Positions 17,246 to 27,498 are shown, counted from the first letter of the stretch. The stretch is 64,000 nucleotides of DNA from Streptomyces sp. NBC_01232 (GCF_035989885.1 NZ_CP108518.1:1922001-1986000), one strand, 5' to 3'. Notes: generated by a model not told the origin, from the letters alone. Translations and numbers: made by a program.

Positions 17246-18850
17246 TCAGCCGCTTACGCCGCGGCCGAGCTCCCACAGCTGGAGGTCGGAGATGGCGTTG
17301 ACCGACCACTCCACTCCGGTGATCCCGTCGCGTGCGGCGACGTACTGCTTGCCCTGCCACAGGGGCAGGACGGGCACGTCCTCGGCGACGATGTCCTGTA
17401 TCTCCGTGATCGCGGGGACGGCGACGGTACGGTCGACCGCCCGCCGCGATTCGGGGATGAGCTTGCCGCGGACCGTGTTGTTGGCGTACGGCGTGCCCAG
17501 GAAGTTGTCCTGCTCCAGGAACGGGGCGAGGAAGTTGTCGGCGTCCGGGTAGTCGGGGAACCAGCCGAGCCCGTAGGCGGCGTGGTCGCCCTGCTTCTGG
17601 GCGGGGCGGAAGTCCGCCCATGCGCTGCCCTGGACGGTGATGTCGAACAGCTGCGTGGAGTTCAGCTGGGCCTTGAGGGCCTCGAACTCGGCGGCCGTTC
17701 CGTCGCCGTAGTGGTCGCTGGTGTAGTGCAGCGTCAGCTTGACCGGGGTCTTGATCCCGGCCTCCTTCAGCAGGGCGGCGGCCTTGGGCGTGTTGGCGTC
17801 GCCGTACTTGTTGTAGAAGGAGTTGACGTGGCCCGTCACGGTGGTGGGAACCAGCGAGTAGAGCGGCTGCGCGGCCTTGCCGTAGACCTTGGAGATGAGC
17901 TGGCCGCGGTCGACGGCGGCCGCGAGGGCCTGGCGTACGGCCTTCTCCTTGACGACCGGCGCCTCGGTGTTGAAGCCGAGGTAGCGGATCTCCAGACCGG
18001 GCATCGGGACCAGCTTGACGCCCTTGGGCGGCTGGGCGCTGAAGTCGGCGATCTGGGCCGGCGACAGGGTGCGGGAGACCACGTGGATCTTCCCGTCGGT
18101 GAGCGCCTTGCCCATGGCCGGGGAGTCGGGGAACGTGCGCAGCTCGACGTTGTCGTTCTGCAGCTTGATGTCGCCCTTGTAGTGCGGGTTCTTGGTGAAG
18201 ACGGCGCGGACCAGCCGGTTGCCCTTGACCTCGGCCTTCATCGTGTACGGGCCGGAGCCGTCCACGGCGAAGCCCTCGCGGAGCTTCTTGGCGTCGTAGT
18301 TCTTCTCGCTGACGATGCCGGCGGCGGGCGTGGAGAGCTTGAACGGGAAGGTCGCGTCCGGGGTCTTCAGGTGGAAGACGACGGTGTCGGTGCCCTTGAC
18401 CTCGACGTTGCCGAGGGTGGAGAGCAGCGAGGAGGGGCCGTTCTCGTCCTTGATGGCGAGGACGCGGTCGATGGAGAACTTGACGTCCTTGGCGGTGAGC
18501 GGCTCGCCGTCGGCGAACTTCAGCCCGGGGCGCAGCGTGCAGCGGTAGCTCTCGTTGCCGGCGTCGGTGAAGCGGCAGGAGGAGGCCGCTTCGGGGACGG
18601 GCTGGCCGCCGCCGCGCGGGGTGTGCATCAGCGTCTGGACGGTCTGGCGCAGGACGTTCCAGGCGCCGGCGTCGTAGGCGTAGGCCGGGTCGAAGGGGGC
18701 GGGAGCGAAGTCTGCGGCCTCGAACCGATCGGTGGTTCCGACGACGATCGCTCCGGATCCCGCTCCTCCGCCGCTCACGCTGCCGCAGGCGGCCAGCGCG
18801 GGGGTGAGCAGTCCGGCCGCGGCCGTCAGCACCATGGTCTTGCGGTTCAT
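17246..18850 (-). CDS. ABC oligopeptide-binding lipoprotein (family 5), copy 2
   Basis: A 534-residue paralog of the downstream protein. ATG 18850 is preceded by GGGAG. The signal peptide ends LAACGS (lipobox). It shares YRCTLRPGLKFADG, LTAKDVKFSIDR, GSGPYTM, WFPDYPDADNFLAPFL and VPVLPLWQGKQYVAA with copy 1 but is clearly diverged between these blocks, so the duplication is old. It is the first gene of the two-gene unit and has 531 bp without a gene upstream. The ligand is unknown; peptides are likely. Confidence 0.92.
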   Translation of the reverse strand: MNRKTMVLTAAAGLLTPALAACGSVSGGGAGSGAIVVGTTDRFEAADFAPAPFDPAYAYDAGAWNVLRQTVQTLMHTPRGGGQPVPEAASSCRFTDAGNESYRCTLRPGLKFADGEPLTAKDVKFSIDRVLAIKDENGPSSLLSTLGNVEVKGTDTVVFHLKTPDATFPFKLSTPAAGIVSEKNYDAKKLREGFAVDGSGPYTMKAEVKGNRLVRAVFTKNPHYKGDIKLQNDNVELRTFPDSPAMGKALTDGKIHVVSRTLSPAQIADFSAQPPKGVKLVPMPGLEIRYLGFNTEAPVVKEKAVRQALAAAVDRGQLISKVYGKAAQPLYSLVPTTVTGHVNSFYNKYGDANTPKAAALLKEAGIKTPVKLTLHYTSDHYGDGTAAEFEALKAQLNSTQLFDITVQGSAWADFRPAQKQGDHAAYGLGWFPDYPDADNFLAPFLEQDNFLGTPYANNTVRGKLIPESRRAVDRTVAVPAITEIQDIVAEDVPVLPLWQGKQYVAARDGITGVEWSVNAISDLQLWELGRGVSG

Positions 18851-19381
18851 GCTGGAAGTACTCCCTGTAACCGGCACTTGTTCAAAGCGGCGTAAAGGGC
18901 ACTTCGCGGCGGTCGCCCGTTCAGGGCGGAACGATCGGGCCGGTGTAGTGACGATCGGTCCACGCGGACCCGGCACAGGGGTGTGCGCCGGGACGGCTGA
19001 GGTGCGGCGTAGTGTCCGCGTCGACAGTAGTGGTCCGGGACGGGATGGCTGGAACTGACCGGACTTGGGGCGTAATCGCACCGTGATCGGAGCGAACTGC
19101 CTGTTCACGCGCAGGGCCCCGCAGATTCGGTCAGGAGCTGATCAATCCGGACACAAGGGAAGGGCCAAGGGCCTCACGACAGGTCCGTCGGGGGGTTGGC
19201 GGGTGACCAACGTCACCCTGAGCAACCGCCCCGGAGAGGATGGAATTTCAGCCTCCGGGGCCTGCGACGGAAGATCCTTCCGTGGGACCTGAACACCGCC
19301 CCTGATCCGTTCGGTACGGAGCGTGCATACGGGATACCGGTGTGTGGCGGTGGCCCGGTTCGGGCGAGTCGGTCGTCGCGC
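18851..19381. other. 531-bp stretch without a convincing gene
   Basis: This gap must hold the promoter of the binding-protein pair. The only notable structure is a small palindrome, ACGGAAG/CTTCCGT, at 19267-19283. Short frames here lack codon bias and ribosome sites. No RNA gene is recognised. Confidence 0.5.
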
Positions 19382-20083
19382 TCAGTTCATCGGGGCGATG
19401 AGCGAGCGCAGGAACGCCAGGTCCACGTCCTCCAGCGAGCGGACGACCGTACGCCCCGGGGCGGGCTCGATCACGCCCACCGAGGGGATGGCCACGACCC
19501 GGCAGCCGGCGGCCTCGGCGGCCGCCACACCCGTGCGCGTGTCCTCGATGACCGCGCACCGCGAAGGGTGCGCTCCCAGCGCCTGCGCGGCGAACAGGTA
19601 CGGGTCGGGGTGCGGCTTGGTACGGGCCACCTCGTCACCGGCGACCGTCATCGTGAAGCGGTCGCGGCCGAGGGTGAGCAGGACCTGGTCGATGACCCGG
19701 CGGTGGGAGGCCGACACGAGGGCGGTGGGCACGTTGTGCCGCGCCAGCTCGGCCAGCAGCCGCTCGGCGCCGGGCATCAGCGGCACGCGGTCGGCGATGC
19801 GGGCCTCGAAGCGCTCGTTGAGCAGCACGCTCAGCTCGGCGAGGCCGATGGCGGCACCGGTCGCCTCGATCAGGAAGGTCCCGCTGCGGCTCATCGGGCC
19901 GCCTACGACCACGTCGCGCCAGGCCTCGTCGAGCCGGTGCCCGAGCTCCTGGAAGATCTCCGCCTCGATCTCCCACCAGAAGCCCTCGGTGTCGACCAGA
20001 GTGCCGTCCATGTCGAGCAGCACCGCCTGCAGGGCAGAACCGTCGGCCGTACGGGCGACGGGGGCGGGAACGGTGCTCGTCAT
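19382..20083 (-). CDS. HAD-superfamily phosphatase (beta-phosphoglucomutase-like)
   Basis: A 233-residue HAD hydrolase. Motif I is LLDMDGTLVD (Asp24 nucleophile, Asp26 acid/base), motif II TALVSASHR, motif III Lys in RTKPHPDPY and motif IV IEDTRTG. The four-helix cap after motif I fits subfamily IA, which acts on small sugar phosphates. ATG 20083 is preferred over the ATG two codons upstream because GAGAGG is then correctly spaced. It lies 113 bp downstream of metH with a hairpin between. Confidence 0.88.
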   Translation of the reverse strand: MTSTVPAPVARTADGSALQAVLLDMDGTLVDTEGFWWEIEAEIFQELGHRLDEAWRDVVVGGPMSRSGTFLIEATGAAIGLAELSVLLNERFEARIADRVPLMPGAERLLAELARHNVPTALVSASHRRVIDQVLLTLGRDRFTMTVAGDEVARTKPHPDPYLFAAQALGAHPSRCAVIEDTRTGVAAAEAAGCRVVAIPSVGVIEPAPGRTVVRSLEDVDLAFLRSLIAPMN

Positions 20084-20109
20084 GCGCATGCCTCTCAGAA
20101 GGGACGAGA

Positions 20110-20164
20110 AGGCCGGTCACCTCTTCCGCGGGGCATACCACCCCGGGGAACAGGCGACCGGCCT
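20110..20164 (-). terminator. Terminator of metH
   Basis: AGGCCGGTC (20110-20118) pairs with GACCGGCCT (20156-20164). An inner GC-rich stem (CCGGGG region) lengthens the structure. It sits 32 bases past the metH stop. Confidence 0.65.
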
Positions 20165-20196
20165 GTATGGGACCGACAAGTGTACGTCGGTGGAGC

Positions 20197-23100
20197 TCAG
20201 CGTGCGTTGAAATACTTCGCTTCGGGGTGATGAATCACGATCGCGTCGGTGGACTGCTCCGGGTGGAGCTGGAACTCCTCCGACAGGTGGACGCCGATCC
20301 GCTCCGGCTCCAGGAGGGCGGCGATCTTGGCGCGGTCCTCCAGGTCGGGGCAGGCGCCGTAACCCAGCGAGAAGCGGGCGCCGCGGTACTTGAGGTCGAA
20401 CATGTCCTCGACCTTCGACGGGTCCTCACCGGCGAATCCGAGCTCGGAACGCACCCGGGCGTGCCAGTACTCGGCCATCGCCTCGGCCAGCTGGACGGAC
20501 AGGCCGTGCAGCTCCAGGTACTCGCGGTAGGAGTCCGACTCGAACAGCTTGGCCGTGGCCTCGCCGATCTTCGAACCCACGGTGACCACCTGGAGGCCGA
20601 CGACGTCGGTCTCGCCGGACTCCTCGGGGCGGAAGAAGTCGGCGAGGCACAGGCGGCGGCCGCGGCGCTGGCGCGGGAAGGTGAAGCGGGTCCGCTCGTT
20701 GCCCTCCTCGTCCAGGATGATCAGGTCCTCGCCCTTGGAGACGCAGGGGAAGTACCCGTAGACGACCGCGGCCTCCAGCAGGTTCTCGGTGTGCAGCTTG
20801 TCCAGGAGGCCGCGCAGGCGCGGACGGCCCTCGGTCTCGACGAGCTCCTCGTACGTGGCCCCGCCCGCGCGGGCCTGCTTGAGGCCCCACTGGCCCTTGA
20901 AGAGGGCGCCCTCGTCGAGCCAGGAGGCGTAGTCCTTGAGCGGGATGCCCTTGACGACGCGGGTGCCCCAGAACGGCGGGGTGGGGACCGGGTTGTCGAC
21001 GGCCACGTCGGAGCGGCCACCCGGCTCCTCGGCCTCCTCGACCTGCAGCACCGGCGTGTCGCGCTTGGCGACGCGGCGCTGCTTGAGCTCGGGCAGGGAC
21101 GCGCCGGGAACACCGCGCTTCACGGCGATGAGGGCGTCCATGAGGCGCAGGCCCTCGAAGGCGTCGCGGGCGTAGCGGACTTCGCCCTCGTAGATTTCGT
21201 GGAGGTCCTGTTCGACGTAGGCGCGGGTGAGGGCGGCGCCGCCGAGGATGACGGGGTAGTCGGCGGCCAGCTTGCGCTGGTTGAGCTCCTCCAGGTTCTC
21301 CTTCATGATCACGGTCGATTTCACGAGGAGACCCGACATGCCGATGACGTCGGCCTTGTGCTCCTGCGCGGCTTCGAGGATCGCGGAGACCGGCTGCTTG
21401 ATGCCGATGTTGACGACGTTGTAGCCGTTGTTGGTGAGGATGATGTCGACGAGGTTCTTGCCGATGTCGTGGACGTCACCGCGGACGGTCGCCAGCACGA
21501 TCGTGCCCTTGCCCTCGTCGTCCGTCTTCTCCATGTGCGGCTCGAGAAAGGCCACGGCCGTCTTCATGACCTCGGCCGACTGCAGGACGAACGGAAGCTG
21601 CATCTGGCCGGAGCCGAACAGCTCACCGACGACCTTCATGCCCTCCAGGAGGGTGTCGTTGACGATGTCGAGGGCGGGGCGGGTCTGCAGGGCCTCGTCG
21701 AGGTCGGCCTCCAGGCCGTTCTTCTCACCGTCGATGATCCGCCGCTGGAGGCGCTCGTCCAGCGGCAGCGCGAGGAGTTCCTCGGCGCGGCCGGCCTTCA
21801 TCGACTTGGTGTTGACGCCCTCGAAGAGGGCCATCAGCTTCTGCAGCGGGTCGTAATCGCCCTCACGCCGGTCGTAGATCAGGTCGAGGGCGGTGGTGAC
21901 CTGCTCCTCGTCGAACCGGGCGATCGGCAGGATCTTGCTCGCGTGGACGATCGCCGAATCCAGACCGGCCTTCACGCACTCGTCCAGGAACACGGAGTTC
22001 AGCAGCACGCGCGCCGCCGGGTTCAGGCCGAACGAGATGTTGGAGAGGCCGAGGGTGGTCTGGACGTCCGGGTGAAGCCGCTTGAGCTCACGGATCGCCT
22101 CGATCGTCGCGATGCCGTCGCCCCGGGACTCCTCCTGGCCGGTGCAGATCGTGAAGGTCAGGGTGTCGATGAGGATGTCCGACTCGCGGATCCCCCAGTT
22201 GGCGGTCAGGTCCTCGATGAGCCGCTCGGCGATGGCGACCTTGTGCCCGACGGTCCGGGCCTGGCCCTCCTCGTCGATGGTCAGCGCGATCAGAGCAGCC
22301 CCGTGCTCCTGGGCCAGGCGGGTGACCAGCGCGAACCGCGACTCCGGACCGTCGCCGTCCTCGTAGTTCACCGAGTTGATCACAGCGCGGCCGCCGAGCT
22401 TCTCCAGGCCCGCCCGGATGACCGGGACCTCGGTGGAGTCCAGCACGATCGGCAGGGTCGAAGCGGTCGCGAAACGGCCGGCGAGCTCCGCCATGTCCGC
22501 GACACCGTCACGGCCCACATAATCCACACACAGATCGAGCATGTGGGCGCCCTCACGGATCTGGTCCCGGGCCATCTCCACACAGTCGTCCCAGCGGGCC
22601 TCCAGCATCGCCTCACGGAACTTCTTCGACCCGTTCGCGTTCGTCCGCTCACCGATCGCCATGTACGACGTGTCCTGCCGGAACGGCACCGTCTGATACA
22701 GCGACGCCGCACCCGGCTCGGGGTGGGGATCGCGGGTGGTCGGGGTGAGTCCGCGGACCCGCTCGACGACCTGGCGCAGGTGTTCGGGGGTGGTGCCGCA
22801 GCAGCCGCCGACCAGGGAGAGGCCGTAGTCGCGGACGAAGGTCTCCTGGGCGTCGGCGAGTTCGGGGGCGGACAGCGGGTAGTGGGCGCCGTCCTTGGTC
22901 AGCACCGGCAGGCCGGCGTTCGGCATGCAGGACAGCGGGATGCGCGCGTTGCGCGCCAGGTAGCGCAGGTGCTCGCTCATCTCGGCGGGGCCGGTGGCGC
23001 AGTTGAGGCCGATCATGTCGATGCCGAGCGGCTCCAGCGCGGTCAGGGCCGCGCCGATCTCCGAACCCAGCAGCATCGTGCCGGTGGTCTCGACGGTGAC

Positions 23101-23709
23101 GGAGCAGATCAGCGGGACGGTGATGCCCAGGGCCGCCATGGCGCGGTGCGCGCCGATGATCGAGGACTTGGTCTGCAGGAGGTCCTGGGTGGTCTCCACC
23201 AGCAGCGCGTCCGCGCCGCCGGAGATCAGGCCCTCGGCGTTGATCTGGTAGGCGTCACGGATCTGCCCGTAGGTGATGTGGCCCAGCGTCGGGAGCTTGG
23301 TGCCGGGGCCCATCGAACCCAGCACCCAGCGCTGCTGACCGGTGGAGGCCGTGAACTCGTCCGCGACCTCGCGGGCGATCCGGGCACCGGCCTCGGACAG
23401 CTCGAAATTGCGTTCGGCGATGTCGTACTCCGCGAGCGCCGCGTAGTTCGTGCCGAAGGTGTTCGTCTCCACACAGTCCACACCCACCGAGAAGTAGGCC
23501 TCGTGGACCGAACGCACGATGTCCGGGCGGGTGACGTTCAGGACCTCGTTGCAGCCCTCCAGCTGCTGGAAGTCCTCCATGGTCGGGTCCTGCGCCTGCA
23601 GCATCGTCCCCATGGCCCCGTCGGCCACGACCACACGCGTCGCGAGCGCCTCTCTGAGGGCATCGGCCCGGGTCTGGGTGTCAGCGGGCAGGTTGGGCAA
23701 CGAAGCCAT
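20197..23709 (-). CDS. metH: Cobalamin-dependent methionine synthase
   Basis: A 1170-residue four-module enzyme that transfers methyl from methyltetrahydrofolate to homocysteine. Order: homocysteine domain (about 20-320) with zinc ligands in GGCCGTTPEH; pterin domain (about 350-610); cobalamin cap and Rossmann domain with the DxHxxG motif GDVHDIGK (His747 is the cobalt ligand); SAM-dependent reactivation domain (about 930-1170). ATG 23709 follows AGGGAG. It is divergent from gylR across 276 bp. A 7-bp stem TGCACCC/GGGTGCA lies in its leader at 23745-23770, but no cobalamin riboswitch is seen. Confidence 0.97.
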   Translation of the reverse strand: MASLPNLPADTQTRADALREALATRVVVADGAMGTMLQAQDPTMEDFQQLEGCNEVLNVTRPDIVRSVHEAYFSVGVDCVETNTFGTNYAALAEYDIAERNFELSEAGARIAREVADEFTASTGQQRWVLGSMGPGTKLPTLGHITYGQIRDAYQINAEGLISGGADALLVETTQDLLQTKSSIIGAHRAMAALGITVPLICSVTVETTGTMLLGSEIGAALTALEPLGIDMIGLNCATGPAEMSEHLRYLARNARIPLSCMPNAGLPVLTKDGAHYPLSAPELADAQETFVRDYGLSLVGGCCGTTPEHLRQVVERVRGLTPTTRDPHPEPGAASLYQTVPFRQDTSYMAIGERTNANGSKKFREAMLEARWDDCVEMARDQIREGAHMLDLCVDYVGRDGVADMAELAGRFATASTLPIVLDSTEVPVIRAGLEKLGGRAVINSVNYEDGDGPESRFALVTRLAQEHGAALIALTIDEEGQARTVGHKVAIAERLIEDLTANWGIRESDILIDTLTFTICTGQEESRGDGIATIEAIRELKRLHPDVQTTLGLSNISFGLNPAARVLLNSVFLDECVKAGLDSAIVHASKILPIARFDEEQVTTALDLIYDRREGDYDPLQKLMALFEGVNTKSMKAGRAEELLALPLDERLQRRIIDGEKNGLEADLDEALQTRPALDIVNDTLLEGMKVVGELFGSGQMQLPFVLQSAEVMKTAVAFLEPHMEKTDDEGKGTIVLATVRGDVHDIGKNLVDIILTNNGYNVVNIGIKQPVSAILEAAQEHKADVIGMSGLLVKSTVIMKENLEELNQRKLAADYPVILGGAALTRAYVEQDLHEIYEGEVRYARDAFEGLRLMDALIAVKRGVPGASLPELKQRRVAKRDTPVLQVEEAEEPGGRSDVAVDNPVPTPPFWGTRVVKGIPLKDYASWLDEGALFKGQWGLKQARAGGATYEELVETEGRPRLRGLLDKLHTENLLEAAVVYGYFPCVSKGEDLIILDEEGNERTRFTFPRQRRGRRLCLADFFRPEESGETDVVGLQVVTVGSKIGEATAKLFESDSYREYLELHGLSVQLAEAMAEYWHARVRSELGFAGEDPSKVEDMFDLKYRGARFSLGYGACPDLEDRAKIAALLEPERIGVHLSEEFQLHPEQSTDAIVIHHPEAKYFNAR

Positions 23710-23926
23710 GGTTGTGCTCCCTGGGATGCGACGGCTGTCGGCTTTGCACCCCCTCTGCGTCAAGGGTGCACGCGGCCAGGGTAACCGTGAGGCACCGGAC
23801 CCGGTGTGGGTGTCCCACGTGGCGGACTGCATTCTGTGGCGGGGAACTTGCCGGAGGTGTCCCGGCGATCGTACGGCGAACGGATCTCCGACGGTGCGCA
23901 AGGTCGGCATCGACCGATACTGTTCA

Positions 23927-23938
23927 GCATTGTCGAAC
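23927..23938. promoter_or_regulatory. Candidate GylR operator upstream of gylR
   Basis: The 12-mer GCATTGTCGAAC is identical to one upstream of glpF. Here it sits within GTTCA...CGAAC, an inverted GTTC/GAAC pair, about 50 bases before the gylR start. Autoregulation by GylR is inferred. Confidence 0.6.
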
Positions 23939-23985
23939 CGCGTCAAGATGGTCAGTAATACCGAAGGTCTGCAGGAGGCTGCGCG

Positions 23986-24753
23986 ATGGCACGGAACATC
24001 CAGTCGCTCGAACGAGCCGCTGCGATGCTGCGACTCCTGGCGGGCGGCGAGCGCCGGCTGGGACTCTCGGACGTGGCGTCCTCGCTGGGCCTGGCCAAGG
24101 GCACGGCCCACGGCATCCTGCGCACCCTGCAGGCCGAGGGCTTCGTGGAGCAGGACCCGGCCTCCGGCCGCTACCAGCTGGGCGCGGAGCTGCTGCGCCT
24201 GGGCAACAGCTACCTCGACGTGCACGAGCTGCGCGCCCGCGCCCTGGTCTGGACGGACGATCTGGCCCGGGCGAGCGGCGAGAGCGTGTACGTGGGCGTG
24301 CTGCACCAGAGCGGGGTGCTGATCATGCACCACGTGTTCCGGCCCGACGACAGCCGCCAGGTGCTGGAGGTGGGGGCCATGCAGCCGCTGCACTCCACCG
24401 CCCTGGGCAAGGTGCTGTCGGCCTACGACCCCGTGGCGCACACCCAGGCCCATGACGTGGACCGCGAGGCGTTCACCCCCCGTACGGTCACCGACGGCAC
24501 CGCCTTCGAGGAGATCCTGGGCCTGACCCGGGCCCGCGGCTGGGCCTCCGACGTCGAGGAGACCTGGGAGGGCATCGCCTCGGTGGCGGCGCCGATCCAC
24601 GACCGGCGCAGGATGCCGGTGGGCGCCGTGGCGGTCGCGGGCGCCGTGGAACGGGTCTGCGGCGAGTCGGGTGAACCCCGTGCGGCCCTCGTGGCGTCGG
24701 TGCGGGACTGTGCGCGTGCGGTTTCACGCGATCTCGGCGCAGGCCGGTTCTGA
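23986..24753 (+). CDS. gylR: Glycerol operon regulator GylR (IclR family)
   Basis: A 255-residue regulator. The winged helix-turn-helix occupies about 5-65 (LERAAAMLRLLAGGERRLGL, LAKGTAHGILRTL), followed by the IclR effector domain (HSTALGKVLSAYDP; VAAPIHD). ATG 23986 follows AGGAGG. In Streptomyces, GylR controls the downstream glycerol operon, responding to glycerol or glycerol-3-phosphate. Gene order gylR-glpF-glpK-glpD, all rightward, supports the name. It is divergent from metH. Confidence 0.93.
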   Translation: MARNIQSLERAAAMLRLLAGGERRLGLSDVASSLGLAKGTAHGILRTLQAEGFVEQDPASGRYQLGAELLRLGNSYLDVHELRARALVWTDDLARASGESVYVGVLHQSGVLIMHHVFRPDDSRQVLEVGAMQPLHSTALGKVLSAYDPVAHTQAHDVDREAFTPRTVTDGTAFEEILGLTRARGWASDVEETWEGIASVAAPIHDRRRMPVGAVAVAGAVERVCGESGEPRAALVASVRDCARAVSRDLGAGRF

Positions 24754-25066
24754 GCTTCCTTTAACAGGCTGTAGCCACTCCTGGGCCTCTTTCTGCCCAC
24801 TTTTCGCCATATCCCGGCCATAGGTTGGCCGGTTTTGGCTGATCGCACCTAGTGGTAACGATCCGACACTTTGGCCTGGCCGACCCTTGACGCGTTCTTC
24901 ACTTGGGCGGAAAACTGCCGTTCATCGGTCGGCATTGTCGAACACCTACCGGCAATACGCGCTAGGATGCGACAAGGCCACGGACCGGTGCAGCACTCAC
25001 CGAGTGCGCGGAACCACCGGAGGGACCCGGTGTCCGCCCACCCCTGGACGTACAAAGGAGTCGCGG
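24754..25066 (+). promoter_or_regulatory. glpF promoter region with candidate GylR operator
   Basis: This 313-bp gap holds no gene. GCATTGTCGAAC at 24932-24943 matches the gylR operator exactly, preceded by GTTCA at 24920. A TAGGAT hexamer at 24963-24968 is a plausible -10, which leaves a leader of about 95 bases before GTG 25067 with the ribosome site AAAGGAG. The operator would overlap the -35. Confidence 0.6.
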
Positions 25067-25849
25067 GTGTCCAGCTCCGACATCTTCATCGGCGAGACCA
25101 TCGGTACCGCCCTGCTCACACTGCTCGGCGGTGGCGTCTGCGCCGCAGTGACACTCAAGAGCTCCAAGGCCCGCAATGCGGGCTGGCTCGCCATCACGTT
25201 CGGCTGGGGTTTCGCCGTACTGATCGCCGCCTACGTCTCCGCGCCGCTGTCCGGGGCGCACCTCAACCCGGCGGTCACCGTCGGCATCGCCGTCACGAAC
25301 GGCGAGTGGGGCGACGTCCCGGTCTACTTCGCCGGCCAGCTGCTGGGCGCGATGCTCGGAGCGGTCCTGATGTGGATCACCTACTACGGGCAGTTCCGCG
25401 TCCACCTGGCGGACCCGGAGCACATCCGCGACGCCAAGCTCGGTCCCGAGGACCCGCACCCGCACGATGTGGCCGGTCCGGTGCTCGGCATCTTCTCCAC
25501 GGGCCCCGAGATCCGTAACGTCGTGCAGAACCTCACGACCGAGATCATCGGTACCGCCGTTCTGATCCTGGCGATCCTGACCCAGGGTCTCCAGGACGGC
25601 GGCAAGGGCCTCGGTGTCATCGGCGTCCTGATCACCTCCTTCGTGGTCGTCGGCATCGGTCTCTCGCTCGGTGGCCCGACCGGCTACGCCATCAACCCGG
25701 TGCGCGACCTCGGTCCGCGTATCGTGCACGCCCTGCTGCCGCTGCCCAACAAGGGCGGCTCCGACTGGGGTTACTCCTGGATCCCGGTGGTCGGCCCGCT
25801 CGTCGGTGCCGCGCTCGCCGGTGGTCTCTACAACATCGCGTTCGCCTGA
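25067..25849 (+). CDS. glpF: Glycerol uptake facilitator
   Basis: A 260-residue aquaglyceroporin with six membrane helices. GTG 25067 is chosen from AAAGGAG at proper spacing. The first pore motif is canonical ([11 protein letters not shown]). The second reads [13 protein letters not shown], so the usual NPA is NPV, while the channel-selectivity Arg is kept. The long loop after helix 3 ([20 protein letters not shown]) is typical of actinobacterial GlpF. First gene of the glycerol operon; glpK follows after 81 bp. Confidence 0.95.
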   Translation: MSSSDIFIGETIGTALLTLLGGGVCAAVTLKSSKARNAGWLAITFGWGFAVLIAAYVSAPLSGAHLNPAVTVGIAVTNGEWGDVPVYFAGQLLGAMLGAVLMWITYYGQFRVHLADPEHIRDAKLGPEDPHPHDVAGPVLGIFSTGPEIRNVVQNLTTEIIGTAVLILAILTQGLQDGGKGLGVIGVLITSFVVVGIGLSLGGPTGYAINPVRDLGPRIVHALLPLPNKGGSDWGYSWIPVVGPLVGAALAGGLYNIAFA

Positions 25850-25930
25850 TCAGCAGTACCGGCAAGATCGTAAGATCCGCACCGCCCTCCTGATTCCGCC
25901 TACTCACCAGACCTGCCAGGAGCAGCCACT

Positions 25931-27457
25931 ATGACCACCAGCACCGGCCCCTTCATCGCCGCGATCGACCAGGGCACCACCTCCTCCCGCTGCATCGTCT
26001 TCGACCGCGACGGCCGCATCGTCGCCGTCGACCAGAAGGAGCACGAGCAGATCTTCCCGAAGCCGGGCTGGGTCGAGCACGACGCCACCGAGATCTGGAC
26101 CAACGTCCAGGAGGTCGTCGCCGGAGCCATCGCCAAGGCCGAGATCACCGCCGCGGACGTCAAGGCCGTCGGCATCACCAACCAGCGCGAGACCACCGTC
26201 CTGTGGGACCGCCACACCGGCGAGCCGGTCCACAACGCGCTGGTCTGGCAGGACACCCGCACCGACGCCCTGTGCAAGGAGCTCGGCCGCAACGTCGGCC
26301 AGGACCGCTTCCGCCGCGAGACCGGCCTGCCGCTGGCGAGCTACTTCGCCGGCCCGAAGGCCCGCTGGCTGCTGGACAACGTCGAGGGCCTGCGCGAGCG
26401 CGCCGCGGCCGGCGACATCCTCTTCGGCACCATGGACTCCTGGGTCATCTGGAACCTCACCGGTGGCGCCCAGGGCGGTGTGCACGTCACCGACGTCACC
26501 AACGCGTCGCGCACCATGCTGATGAACCTGCACACCCTGGCGTGGGACGAGAAGATCGCGGAGTCCATGGAGGTGCCGCTCGACATCCTCCCCGAGATCA
26601 AGTCCTCCGCCGAGATCTACGGCCACGTCAAGGACGGCGTCCTCGCCGGTGTCCCGGTCGCCTCGGCGCTCGGTGACCAGCAGGCCGCCCTCTTCGGCCA
26701 GACCTGTTTCGCCGAGGGCGAGGCCAAGTCCACGTACGGCACCGGAACGTTCATGCTGATGAACACCGGCGACAAGGTCATCAACTCCTACAGCGGCCTG
26801 CTGACCACGGTCGGCTACAAGATCGGCGACCAGGCGCCGGTCTACGCGCTGGAGGGCTCCATCGCCGTCACCGGCTCGCTCGTCCAGTGGATGCGCGACC
26901 AGATGGGCCTGATCAAGTCCGCGGCCGAGATCGAGACCCTCGCCTCCTCGGTCGAGGACAACGGCGGCGCCTACTTCGTGCCGGCCTTCTCCGGCCTGTT
27001 CGCCCCGTACTGGCGCTCCGACGCCCGCGGTGTGATCGCCGGCCTCACCCGGTACGTCACCAAGGCGCACATCGCCCGTGCCGTCCTGGAGGCCACCGCC
27101 TGGCAGACCCGCGAGATCACCGACGCCATGACCAAGGACTCGGGCGTCGAGCTCGCGGCCCTGAAGGTCGACGGCGGCATGACCTCCAACAACCTGCTGA
27201 TGCAGACGCTCTCGGACTTCCTGGACGCCCCCGTGGTGCGCCCGATGGTCGCCGAGACCACCTGCCTCGGCGCCGCCTACGCCGCCGGCCTGGCCGTCGG
27301 CTTCTGGCCCGACACCGACGCCCTGCGCGCCAACTGGCGCCGCGCGGCGGAGTGGACCCCGCGGATGCCCGCCGAGCAGCGGGACCGCGAGTACAAGAGC
27401 TGGCTCAAGGCCGTGGAGCGTTCCATGGGCTGGGTCGACGACGAAGACGCCAGCTGA
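25931..27457 (+). CDS. glpK: Glycerol kinase
   Basis: A 508-residue FGGY-family kinase that traps glycerol as sn-glycerol-3-phosphate with ATP. The ATP loop [15 protein letters not shown], substrate motifs [13 protein letters not shown] and the C-terminal [11 protein letters not shown] are intact. Length is standard. It lies between glpF and glpD in one unit (41 bp to glpD). Confidence 0.98.
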   Translation: MTTSTGPFIAAIDQGTTSSRCIVFDRDGRIVAVDQKEHEQIFPKPGWVEHDATEIWTNVQEVVAGAIAKAEITAADVKAVGITNQRETTVLWDRHTGEPVHNALVWQDTRTDALCKELGRNVGQDRFRRETGLPLASYFAGPKARWLLDNVEGLRERAAAGDILFGTMDSWVIWNLTGGAQGGVHVTDVTNASRTMLMNLHTLAWDEKIAESMEVPLDILPEIKSSAEIYGHVKDGVLAGVPVASALGDQQAALFGQTCFAEGEAKSTYGTGTFMLMNTGDKVINSYSGLLTTVGYKIGDQAPVYALEGSIAVTGSLVQWMRDQMGLIKSAAEIETLASSVEDNGGAYFVPAFSGLFAPYWRSDARGVIAGLTRYVTKAHIARAVLEATAWQTREITDAMTKDSGVELAALKVDGGMTSNNLLMQTLSDFLDAPVVRPMVAETTCLGAAYAAGLAVGFWPDTDALRANWRRAAEWTPRMPAEQRDREYKSWLKAVERSMGWVDDEDAS

Positions 27458-27498
27458 CCGCACTCAGCTGAGTCAATCGACGAGGAGCTAAGAGAGAT

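Noticed and set aside
19065-19292. A 75-codon plus-strand frame in the 531-bp gap
   Set aside because: No ribosome site, poor third-position GC bias and no similarity recognised.
20167-23784. A 1205-codon plus-strand frame antisense to metH
   Set aside because: Composition is biased (Leu/Val/Asp/Arg, no domains) and it mirrors metH codon positions; metH itself has all conserved motifs.
23710-23985. Cobalamin or SAH riboswitch ahead of metH
   Set aside because: The leader has only one 7-bp stem and no B12-box or SAH-motif core sequences.
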